From the NCBI RefSeq assembly GCF_003627155.1, contig NZ_CP032621.1, forward strand, positions 1,488,001-1,552,000: 64,000 nt of DNA, in the 5' to 3' direction. The notes below the pieces were generated by a model that did no database searches, was not told where the DNA came from, and was given only the letters and a program-made list of their open reading frames with translations. Each line of letters begins with the position of its first letter. Within the stretch, counting starts at the first letter, position 1. The translations under genes and the position numbers were made by a program. This document shows positions 57,687 through 64,000 of this stretch, one piece after another. The DNA comes from Streptococcus gwangjuense. Its GTDB lineage: Bacteria > Bacillota > Bacilli > Lactobacillales > Streptococcaceae.

Positions 57687-57726
57687 ATGCTACTTTAACT
57701 TTCCTTTGGTTAGTTTTATGGTTAAT
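57687..57726. repeat. Right 31-bp repeat copy and right arm-type sites
   Basis: 57687-57717 is the second copy of the 31-bp repeat. Overlapping it, TTGGTTAGT (57706) and ATGGTTAAT (57718) match the left arm block at 49471-49491 at 18 of 21 positions, in the same orientation. Confidence 0.7.
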
Positions 57727-57773
57727 TTATGCCTTAATAATGTCATGAGTCCTTAAACTGTACTCCAAACACT

Positions 57774-57797
57774 CTAAGTATGTGTATCAAAAATCAT
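57774..57797 (-). pseudogene. tatD: Stranded native start of tatD
   Basis: ATG ATT TTT GAT ACA CAT ACT TAG reads MIFDTHT and then stops. The first six codons equal tatD codons around the attachment site, so this is the original start separated from its gene by the element. A GAGG site lies seven bases upstream. Excision would rejoin it to the gene in frame. Confidence 0.8.
57778..57794. repeat. Right attachment site of the integrative element
   Basis: This is an exact copy of GTATGTGTATCAAAAAT at 49338-49354. Outside it lie the native tatD ribosome binding site and promoter. Confidence 0.88.
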
Positions 57798-57824
57798 CTC
57801 TTCTAACCTCGTTTTCTATCTACT

Positions 57825-57833
57825 ATTATAGCA
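57825..57833 (-). promoter_or_regulatory. Stranded native tatD promoter (extended -10)
   Basis: Minus-strand TGCTATAAT is followed after about 27 bases by the stranded tatD ATG. There is no clear -35. It now points into the right end of the element. Confidence 0.55.
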
Positions 57834-57956
57834 AAAAAACTGACCTCTCTCCTCATCTGAAAAAAATATTCTAAAACCCATTATCATCTCTTGATGCTAT
57901 TTTCCCCAAAGCAGTATAATAGCTCTTTTTAAAATTCTCATTAAAGGAAATAACCA

Positions 57957-58239
57957 TGTTTACAAAATTAAAACAGACTTTTATCGATTGATCTCTCAAG
58001 TCCTTAACTGAATGCGAGAGGAGACAGCTGGGAAAAATGCAGGCATTTGCCATCTTGTCAAGCGACGCTCTGTCTTCTATTGCCAATGGACCTGAGCAAG
58101 TAGTCCTCATCCCCAGTTTATTATTAGTAAAGCTTGGCAACATATTCTACACAATCAGATGAGTCTCAAACTCAAATATGCCCTCCGTTGGCACCAAGAC
58201 GTCGTTGTCGCTAGCTATTCCTATCACTTAAAAGAATAA
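57957..58239 (+). pseudogene. Decayed APC-family amino-acid permease
   Basis: The frame begins MFTKLKQTFI, has a stop at codon 12, then continues SLKS...GKMQAFAILSSDALSSIANGPEQVV, the N-terminus of a large APC permease. A deletion and frame change then join it to a C-terminal WQHILHNQMSLKLKYALRWHQDV ending at 58239. Only about 90 codons of roughly 600 remain. It lies just beyond the native tatD promoter, divergent from it. Confidence 0.75.
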
Positions 58240-58242
58240 AGA

Positions 58243-58288
58243 AAAGGCCCTACCAGAAGCAAGAAGCTCTGGTAAGGCCTTTTTCTGA
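58243..58288 (+). terminator. Terminator after the permease remnant
   Basis: AAAAGGCCCTACCAGAAGC pairs with GCTCTGGTAAGGCCTTTTTC across a short loop, with T-runs suiting both directions. Confidence 0.75.
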
Positions 58289-58305
58289 ATCCAGCCACTA
58301 TGCTT

Positions 58306-58500
58306 ATACTCAATGAAAATCAAAGAGCAAACTAGGAAGCTAGCCGCAGGCTGCTCAAAGCACTGCTTTGAGGTTGTAGATGAAACTGACGAAGTCAGCT
58401 CAAAACACTGTTTTGAGGTTGCAGATAGAACTGACGAAGTCAGTAACATACCTACGGTAAGGCAACGCTGACGTGGTTTGAAGAGATTTTCGAAGAGTAT
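58306..58500 (-). repeat. BOX element with two boxB copies
   Basis: The element begins ATACTCAATGAAAATCAAAG and ends GATTTTCGAAGAGTAT, with the boxA core CTACGGTAAGGCAACGCTGA. Two 45-bp boxB-type units start at about 58354 and 58399, each ending ACTGACGAAGTCAG. An apparent 73-residue reading frame is entirely repeat. Confidence 0.9.
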
Positions 58501-58525
58501 TAACTGAAAAGCATGACTAGGAATA

Positions 58526-60490
58526 CTATTGAATATGGTTAGCTAAATCTTCCTGAGCTTTTTTATTTGACTCAGCTTTTTCTTTTAGCCATTTTTCATA
58601 AAGCTCTTGGTACTGTTTAGCAGTTACTGGTTCTTTTTGCAGTTCAACATATTTATAGTTGTCTGCATTTCCCTTATGACCAACGAATGAGAATGGACCT
58701 GTAAACGGTACAGTCTTACGGAAGATTGGGTTAGCTCCACCACTTTGAACTGGTAGGAAGAGGGCGCTATCTGTCAACCAAGCCTGGGCTTCAGCATATT
58801 TTTCATAGCGAGCTTGAGTATCTGTGATTTCCGCATCAGCCTGATCCAAGAGTTTCTTGTAGTCAGCAAGACCAATCTTGTCCTTGACTTCCTTGTCTTT
58901 TCCTTCAGACAAGCCCATGTTTTTCAACTGAGAACCTGTCTCTGGATCAAGGATGGCTAGGTAAGTCTTCGGATCTGAGTAATCTCCACCCCATCCTGAG
59001 ATGTCAATATCGTAGTCTTTTTGTTCTGCTGTATCTGCAAAGTAGGTTGCCTGGTCTTTTTCATCCGGAGATAGTTGGATAACATCGATAACCACATTAT
59101 CCTTACCAAGGGTTTCTTCCACTGTTTGTTTGAAAGATCCGGCCTGTTGCACATCTAATTTAGCAGTCTGGTCAACTGGCATATCCAAATGAATTGGGAA
59201 GGTTACTCCCTGTGCTTGCAGACTTTCTTTGGCCTTGGCAAACTTCTCTTTGGCCTTGTCAGGGTTCAAGAAGGCTTGCTTACCATCGTTTAGGTTAATA
59301 TTTGTCCAATCTTTACCGTAGTTGACAATTTTTTCATTGACAATGTCACCGAAGTTCTTATCGCCAACTTGGACAAAGTTACTTGGTGTAATCGTATTAC
59401 GCAAGATACGGTCTGCTCCATCTTCACCATTTGTCTGTGCTGCATAAGCATGACGGTCAAAGGCAAAGTTGATAGCCTGACGGAAATCCTTATTTTGCAT
59501 AGCTGCGCGTGAATCTGTCTTTTCCTTATCAGACTGTTTCATAGTCTGCTTGTAGCTTTGACGATTCACGTTGAAAAGATAATAGAAAGTAACTGAGTTT
59601 TGCGGTGTGTAGGTAATCTTGTCCTCATTCCCCTTCTTGAGTTCAGCAAAGACTGAACTTGTTGGGAAGATACGACCATCTGTATAGTTACCATCCAAGA
59701 AACCTCTAGCAATGCTGTCTTGGTCAGAACCGTCAAAGAAAGAGAGTTTCACTTTCTCGATTTTAACATTATCCTTATCCCAGTAATTAGGGTTTTTATC
59801 AAATTCAATCAAAGATTTTGATGTGAAGGATTTAAACAAGTAAGGACCATTTGACAAAATACTTGATGGTGTCACACTTCCAAAGTCATCTCCCTGAGAC
59901 TTCAAGAAGGCTTCATTTACAGGACTAAGGATACTTGCTGTTGTTTTAGAGTTCCAATAAGTCTCAGGTTGGTTGAGGGTGTATTGTAGTGTGTAATCAT
60001 CCACCGCCTTAACACCAACAGTTCCAAAATCAGATGATTTCCCTTCAACATAATCTGCTAGCCCCTTGATAGAGTCTTGTACCAAGTACAAGTTTTCAGC
60101 TTTTTTATCAGCCGCATACTTAAGTCCTGTCACAAAGTCATGAGCGGTTACGTCCGCATACTCTTCTCCTTCAGAAGTGTACCATTTAGCTCCCTGACGG
60201 ATCTTATAAGTGTAAGTCAAGCCATCTTTTGACACTGTCCATGACTCAGCCATAGATGGGATGAGATTGCCATACTGGTCATTTTCCAACAAACCATCAA
60301 TCAAGTTGGTTGTGATACTAGATGTAGAATCTCGTGTAGAGGTAATATAATCCAAGGTATCAGGGTTGCTGACAAAGATATAAGAGTATGTCTTGTCTGC
60401 ATTGCTTGATTGGGATGACCCGCATGCCGCTAGAGCTAGACCTGCTGTCAAAGCCATAGCTCCAAAAAGCATAACTTTTGATTTCTTCAT
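58526..60490 (-). CDS. Oligopeptide-binding lipoprotein, AliA/AliB-type paralogue of AmiA
   Basis: The 654-residue protein has a lipobox LALAAC with Cys at 23, then a family 5 solute-binding domain with NPDTLDYITSTRDSTSSITT near 45 and DGLTYTYKIRQGAKWYTSEG near 88. It ends in a charged KAESNKKAQEDLANHIQ tail like AmiA. In pneumococci, AliA and AliB feed peptides to the AmiCD channel without their own permease; this gene also stands alone. Which Ali type it is cannot be fixed without alignment. It is about 33 kb from the ami operon. Confidence 0.9.
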   Translation of the reverse strand: MKKSKVMLFGAMALTAGLALAACGSSQSSNADKTYSYIFVSNPDTLDYITSTRDSTSSITTNLIDGLLENDQYGNLIPSMAESWTVSKDGLTYTYKIRQGAKWYTSEGEEYADVTAHDFVTGLKYAADKKAENLYLVQDSIKGLADYVEGKSSDFGTVGVKAVDDYTLQYTLNQPETYWNSKTTASILSPVNEAFLKSQGDDFGSVTPSSILSNGPYLFKSFTSKSLIEFDKNPNYWDKDNVKIEKVKLSFFDGSDQDSIARGFLDGNYTDGRIFPTSSVFAELKKGNEDKITYTPQNSVTFYYLFNVNRQSYKQTMKQSDKEKTDSRAAMQNKDFRQAINFAFDRHAYAAQTNGEDGADRILRNTITPSNFVQVGDKNFGDIVNEKIVNYGKDWTNINLNDGKQAFLNPDKAKEKFAKAKESLQAQGVTFPIHLDMPVDQTAKLDVQQAGSFKQTVEETLGKDNVVIDVIQLSPDEKDQATYFADTAEQKDYDIDISGWGGDYSDPKTYLAILDPETGSQLKNMGLSEGKDKEVKDKIGLADYKKLLDQADAEITDTQARYEKYAEAQAWLTDSALFLPVQSGGANPIFRKTVPFTGPFSFVGHKGNADNYKYVELQKEPVTAKQYQELYEKWLKEKAESNKKAQEDLANHIQ

Positions 60491-60572
60491 GATTATTCTC
60501 CATTTTTTACAGTATGTGAAATATTATACACTATTTGAGCAAAAATATAAAGCCTTTTTGAACTTTTTTACA

Positions 60573-60617
60573 AAAATAAAAATCAGTAGACTCGAGTTCC
60601 TACTGATTTTTGATATA
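60573..60617 (-). terminator. rpmH terminator
   Basis: Minus-strand AAATCAGTAG and CTACTGATTT arms are followed by TTATTTTTG. Confidence 0.8.
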
Positions 60618-60628
60618 GTTCGTTTGGA

Positions 60629-60763
60629 TTATGCAGCCAAAACTTTGCGTCCTTTACGACGACGAGCTGCCAATACGCGACGACCGTTTTTAGTTGACAT
60701 ACGGTTACGGAATCCGTGTTTGCGCGCACGACGAAGTTTACTTGGTTGATAAGTACGTTTCAC
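60629..60763 (-). CDS. rpmH: 50S ribosomal protein L34
   Basis: The product has 44 residues from a GTG start preceded by GAGGAGG. It reads [18 protein letters not shown] at the N-terminus and ends in [18 protein letters not shown], an unmistakable L34. It is too short for many gene finders. It is not next to rnpA or yidC here, the usual bacterial neighbours. Confidence 0.97.
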
Positions 60764-60907
60764 GATGAATACCTCCTCATAGATTTTGTATTCGTTTAGC
60801 CGGCTATAAAGTGATCAGTTACTAAACATACTTTACTATTCTATCTGATTCTTTCACTTTTGTCAATAGCTCAAGGCAAATGTTTCCAGCTTTTTCGAAT
60901 GTAAGCC

Positions 60908-62122
60908 CTATCTACGATACTGTTTCAAGAATCGAGTCATCTTTTCTTGGATTTGGGCCAGTTCATCGACACGAGGAAGGTAAACAATACGGAAGTGGTC
61001 CGGTTCCTGCCAGTTAAAGCCTCGACCATGAACCAAGAGAACCTTTTCCTGCTTCAAGAAATCAAGGACAAACTGTTCATCATCATCGATACGGTACATA
61101 TTGCGGTCGATTTTAGGGAAGATATAGAGTCCAGCTTTAGGTTTAACCGCAGACAAACCTGGGATATCTTGAATGGCATTGTAGATGAAGTTTCTTTGCT
61201 CGTAAATTCGTCCACCAGGAAGGAGCAATTCATCGACTGATTGGTGACCACCCAAGGAAGTTTGTACGACTTGTTGAGCCAAAACGTTAGAGCAAAGGCG
61301 CATATTAGACAGCATATTGAGACCTTCGATATAGCCTTTAACATGTGTCTTAGGTCCAGACAAGACCATCCAACCCACACGGAAACCAGCGATACGATGC
61401 GATTTAGACAGACCATTCATGCTGACACAGAAAACATCTGGTGCCAAGCTCGCCACAGGCGTATGCACATGTCCATCCATTATCATGCGGTCGTAAATTT
61501 CATCCGCAAAGATAATCAAATCGTTTTGACGGGCAATCTCAATAATCTCCAACAAGAGTTCCTTAGGATAAAGGGCTCCAGTTGGATTATTTGGATTGAT
61601 AAGGACGATTGCCTTGGTATTGGAAGTGATTTTTGACTTGATATCGTCAATATCTGGATACCATTCTGCAGCTTCATCACAGATATAGTGAACGGCATTT
61701 CCCCCAGCTAGGCTGACAGCTGCTGTCCAGAGAGGATAATCTGGCATTGGCACTAAGACTTCATCCCCGTTGTCCAAAAGCCCCTGCATGGACATGACAA
61801 TCAGTTCACTAACACCATTTCCAAGGTAAATATCATCAATATCTACGTTTGGGAATTTCTTCAATTGGCAATACTGCATGATGGCCTTACGGGCTGAGAA
61901 AATCCCTTTGGAATCAGAGTAACCTTCACTGTCACGCGCATTCATAATCAAGTCATGAATGACCTCGTCTGGCGCTGTAAAACCAAATTCTGCTGGATTT
62001 CCTGTATTCAGACGTAAAATCTTTTCTCCGTTTGCTCGCATCCGCATGGCTTCTTCCAAAACAGGACCACGGATATCATAAGCAACATGCTCTAACTTAC
62101 TAGATTTGTTATATTCTTTCAT
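60908..62122 (-). CDS. Class I aminotransferase, AlaT-type
   Basis: The 404-residue fold-I PLP enzyme has LINPNNPTGALYPKE near 178 and the Schiff-base Lys in VSMNGLSKSHRIAGFRVGW near 240. The N-terminus KLEHVAYDIRGPVLEEAMRM is that of alanine-synthesising aminotransferases (AlaT/AlaA). It probably transfers amino groups between glutamate and pyruvate. Substrate preference is inferred from family. Confidence 0.9.
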   Translation of the reverse strand: MKEYNKSSKLEHVAYDIRGPVLEEAMRMRANGEKILRLNTGNPAEFGFTAPDEVIHDLIMNARDSEGYSDSKGIFSARKAIMQYCQLKKFPNVDIDDIYLGNGVSELIVMSMQGLLDNGDEVLVPMPDYPLWTAAVSLAGGNAVHYICDEAAEWYPDIDDIKSKITSNTKAIVLINPNNPTGALYPKELLLEIIEIARQNDLIIFADEIYDRMIMDGHVHTPVASLAPDVFCVSMNGLSKSHRIAGFRVGWMVLSGPKTHVKGYIEGLNMLSNMRLCSNVLAQQVVQTSLGGHQSVDELLLPGGRIYEQRNFIYNAIQDIPGLSAVKPKAGLYIFPKIDRNMYRIDDDEQFVLDFLKQEKVLLVHGRGFNWQEPDHFRIVYLPRVDELAQIQEKMTRFLKQYRR

Positions 62123-62211
62123 CTTGTTTCCTCAATTCATCGAGATAGTAACATTATACCACTAGAAAGGGATTGCGACAAGTTTACTGAAATGTGTTAT
62201 TAAAATCCCAC

Positions 62212-62247
62212 AGAAGAAAAACCTCACTAAGAGCGAGGCCAAGACAG
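62212..62247 (-). terminator. Terminator after the small membrane protein gene
   Basis: Minus-strand CCTCGCTCTTAGTGAGG is followed by TTTTTCTTC. Confidence 0.75.
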
Positions 62248-62278
62248 GGGAGATAGCAGGTATTTTGCGAAAGTCACA

Positions 62279-62581
62279 TCACATACCAAAAGATAAACCT
62301 AGAAAAAGCAGGCCTAAAAAGGAGTCATAAAGAAGATTGAACATGAGGAAAAGTCCCCATATCATCAAGTAATCCCAACGCCCACTTCGTTTAGCGACTA
62401 GGAATAATACCAAATGATAGAGTAAATGAAAGACTAAAAAGCCAACAAAACCTGGATAGAGAAGCGGAATTAGCTTCTCTAATTGCCAGACCATGATAAC
62501 TTCTAGCAAGACTGAAACTAGGATGATTTCATAATAAAGGAAATTTGATTTTTTTGCTTCTTGAAAAGAGTGATTCATCAT
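62279..62581 (-). CDS. Small hypothetical membrane protein
   Basis: The product has 100 residues from the ATG at 62579-62581, with GGGAGGG upstream; an ATG one codon later is also possible. It has three or four membrane helices with short loops (IILVSVLLEVIMVW, LYPGFVGFLVFHLLYHLVLFLV, YLMIWGLFLMFNLLYDSFLGLLFL). There is no charged motif or known family. It lies between alaT-type and the divergent usp. Confidence 0.65.
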   Translation of the reverse strand: MMNHSFQEAKKSNFLYYEIILVSVLLEVIMVWQLEKLIPLLYPGFVGFLVFHLLYHLVLFLVAKRSGRWDYLMIWGLFLMFNLLYDSFLGLLFLGLSFGM

Positions 62582-62742
62582 TCTCCCTCCCTTCACTTCT
62601 TTCCTGCTATCCTTTCTTTTATTTTATCATATATTTATATAGATTTTAAGCGCTAATATTCTTTTGAAAAATACTTTTTTTACTTTACTTCTATAGTGAA
62701 AAGGTTTACAATTATAGTAAGAAAATTTCAGGAGGTTTCATT

Positions 62743-63195
62743 ATGGCACAACGTTACCAAAATATCATGGTCGCAATCGATGGTTCTAAAGAAGCGGACT
62801 TGGCTTTTGTCAAGGGAGTTCATTCTGCTCTACGAAACGACGCTAAACTCACCATCGCACATGTCATTGACACACGCGCTCTCCAAAGCGTATCCACCTT
62901 TGATGCTGAAGTTTACGAAGAACTCCAAGTTGACGCTGAAAGTCTGATGAAAGAGTACGAAAAACGTGCTAAAGATGCTGGTGTGGTAGATGTTCACATC
63001 GTCATTGAAATGGGAAATCCAAAGACCCTACTAGCGCGTACCATTCCCGATGCTGAAGAAGTGGACCTCATTCTCGTTGGTGCCACTGGTCTCAACGCCT
63101 TTGAACGCCTTTTGGTCGGTTCTTCATCTGAATACATCCTCCGCCATGCTAAGGTTGATTTGCTGGTTGTGAGAGAACAAGAAAAAACCTTATAG
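62743..63195 (+). CDS. Universal stress protein, UspA family
   Basis: The 150-residue single Usp domain has the ATP-binding pattern in VGATGLNAFERLLVGSSSEYI (G-2x-G-9x-G-S/T), so it should bind ATP. The N-terminal strand NIMVAIDGSKEADLAF supplies the adenine-contacting Asp. It has an AGGAGG ribosome binding site. Its role is general stress and starvation survival; the partner is unknown. Confidence 0.92.
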   Translation: MAQRYQNIMVAIDGSKEADLAFVKGVHSALRNDAKLTIAHVIDTRALQSVSTFDAEVYEELQVDAESLMKEYEKRAKDAGVVDVHIVIEMGNPKTLLARTIPDAEEVDLILVGATGLNAFERLLVGSSSEYILRHAKVDLLVVREQEKTL

Positions 63196-63203
63196 TCACG
63201 AAG

Positions 63204-63232
63204 AAAAGGAGCCCAGAGCTCCTTTTTGTTTA
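63204..63232. terminator. Bidirectional terminator between usp and the HAD-MazG gene
   Basis: AAAAGGAGCCCAGAGCTCC is followed by TTTTTG, with an A-run on the opposite side, between convergent genes. Confidence 0.85.
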
Positions 63233-64000
63233 CGATTTATTTCTCTCTTTATGACGTTCATAAGCCTTGAGTTGGCGCTGCAGTTCCTTTTTAATAGCAG
63301 GTTCTGGAGCATATTTTTCTTCCCAATCATCTGGCTTTAAGATTTTATGGGTAACTGGATCAAAATGAGCCTTGCCATCTGGAAAAATTTTACCCATATT
63401 AGCCTGATGGACAATATCAAAAATACGTTCTGGGTCCACTCCCATCAAGACAAAACTACCATAAGTGAAGTAAAGTGTGTCAATCAAGGCATCCACCTGC
63501 CCTATCAAATCTTGCTGAGCAGGCGTCTTCTTAGCCACTTTATCTGCTGCCTTATCAAGAGCCTGATGAAGTTGCGATAGAGCCTGATCAAAGTCCTCTT
63601 CAGAGGGACTGGCTGCTCGAACAAACTCCACCAATTCTTCTATTTTAAAGCCAGCCCTGTGGGTTGCACCTTCTAAATCCCAAGCTCGAGGTTCTTCTTG
63701 GGTTCGCTCATCCATCATGTGGTGGAAGGTCTTGACCTTATTGAAATGATAGTCACGGCTGACAAAGACTTTTTCTGAGGCCAGAACACCAAAATGTTCC
63801 AAGGCCTTGTGGATTCCGTCTTGCTGATTGCTGGTGGTAATGTGCTTAGCAACTTCCTTAACACTGCTACTACCATTTCCCATAGCGACCGACATACCGA
63901 CACCCGCCAGCATTTCTAGGTCGTTATCTGAGTCACCAAAGGCCATCACTTGGTTGAGATCAAAACCATATTCTTTCCCAACTCGGCGAATACCTTCCAA
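63230..64000 (-). CDS. Cof-type HAD phosphatase fused to a MazG/PRA-PH-like domain, 5' end beyond window
   Basis: The 256 residues visible continue past the right edge. The first 65 are the C-terminal part of a Cof/YidA-type HAD hydrolase, with motif IV AFGDSDNDLEML and MGNGSSSVKEVA. Then follows an all-alpha nucleotide pyrophosphohydrolase-like domain (about 75-210) with FKIEELVEFVRAAS, QVDALIDTLYFTYGSFVLMGVDPERIF and HQANMGKIFPDGK. The EE and DxxxD acidic residues of MazG-like metal sites are present. The fusion suggests cleaning up unwanted nucleotides or sugar phosphates. The true start is not in the window. Confidence 0.85.
   Translation of the reverse strand: MEGIRRVGKEYGFDLNQVMAFGDSDNDLEMLAGVGMSVAMGNGSSSVKEVAKHITTSNQQDGIHKALEHFGVLASEKVFVSRDYHFNKVKTFHHMMDERTQEEPRAWDLEGATHRAGFKIEELVEFVRAASPSEEDFDQALSQLHQALDKAADKVAKKTPAQQDLIGQVDALIDTLYFTYGSFVLMGVDPERIFDIVHQANMGKIFPDGKAHFDPVTHKILKPDDWEEKYAPEPAIKKELQRQLKAYERHKERNKS

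Noticed and set aside
49338..57794. The element as a complete ICE
   Set aside because: No coupling protein, VirB4-like ATPase or conjugation genes are visible, and 8.4 kb is too small.
57871..58143. A 90-residue minus-strand frame
   Set aside because: It is antisense to the permease remnant, has no ribosome binding site and shows no domain.
58228..58449. A 73-residue minus-strand reading frame
   Set aside because: It lies almost entirely inside the BOX repeat, and its repeated Ser/Thr-Lys-Gln-Cys segments are translated boxB units.
62640..62742. A lacto-usp RNA motif upstream of the universal stress protein
   Set aside because: The motif is known upstream of usp genes in Lactobacillales, but I could not confirm its conserved structure here.

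Overview
This window looks like chromosomal DNA of a mitis-group Streptococcus (S. mitis, S. oralis, S. pneumoniae or a close relative). The support is the amiACDEF oligopeptide permease, endA next to a small epuA-type gene, pheS and pheT separated by an acetyltransferase gene, three BOX repeats, an IS630-Spn1-type transposase remnant, and a long conserved run from endA and murA through coaD, asnA, yidC, pflA, purR, rpe, rsgA, ksgA, rnmV and tatD. Species cannot be decided from the sequence alone. Gene order from the ami operon to endA appears to differ from the pneumococcal order I remember.

Layout. 1-3.1 kb: accessory DNA with an ImmA-like peptidase cut by the window edge, a membrane protein, a CI-like repressor with two tandem operators, and an IS630 fragment. 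It abuts the 3' end of rpsI, where a 14-bp repeat marks a likely attachment scar. 3.2-20.6 kb: rplM-rpsI, an ABC-2 exporter, the T-box-controlled pheS-GNAT-pheT operon, an FMN riboswitch with ribU, trmL with an unassigned leader, a truncated ecfT, trkA-trkH, and an ABC importer of the TrpXYZ type whose leader encodes a short aromatic-rich peptide. 20.7-31.7 kb: ami operon, tRNA-Cys, a CorC-type protein, endA, epuA, murA. 31.7-49.4 kb: mostly housekeeping genes for RNA modification, CoA, asparagine, lysine and ribosome biogenesis, ending in tatD. 49.3-57.8 kb: an integrative element of 8,440 bp. 57.8-64 kb: a decayed amino-acid permease, a BOX element, an Ali-type peptide-binding lipoprotein, rpmH, an alaT-type aminotransferase, a universal stress protein and a HAD-MazG-like fusion cut by the right edge.

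The main discovery is the integrative element. It is bounded by 17-bp direct repeats at 49338-49354 and 57778-57794 and sits inside codons 2-8 of tatD. The native tatD promoter, ribosome binding site and first codons are stranded at its far end (57774-57833), while the element supplies a new in-frame ATG and ribosome binding site. It carries a tyrosine integrase, a small HTH/Xis-like protein, an HUH replication initiator beside an origin-like inverted repeat, two small proteins of unknown role, a sigma-like HTH protein and an XRE regulator. No relaxase-coupling or type IV secretion gene is visible, so it is more like a satellite or mobilizable island than an ICE.

The element has two cargo modules with no recognised function. 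One is a three-gene operon (53790-55464) ending in a PD-(D/E)XK-like nuclease. The other is an overlapping two-gene pair (56021-57569) flanked by near-identical 31-bp sequences, as if inserted as a cassette beside the right attachment site. These are the best candidates for an undescribed defence or addiction system.
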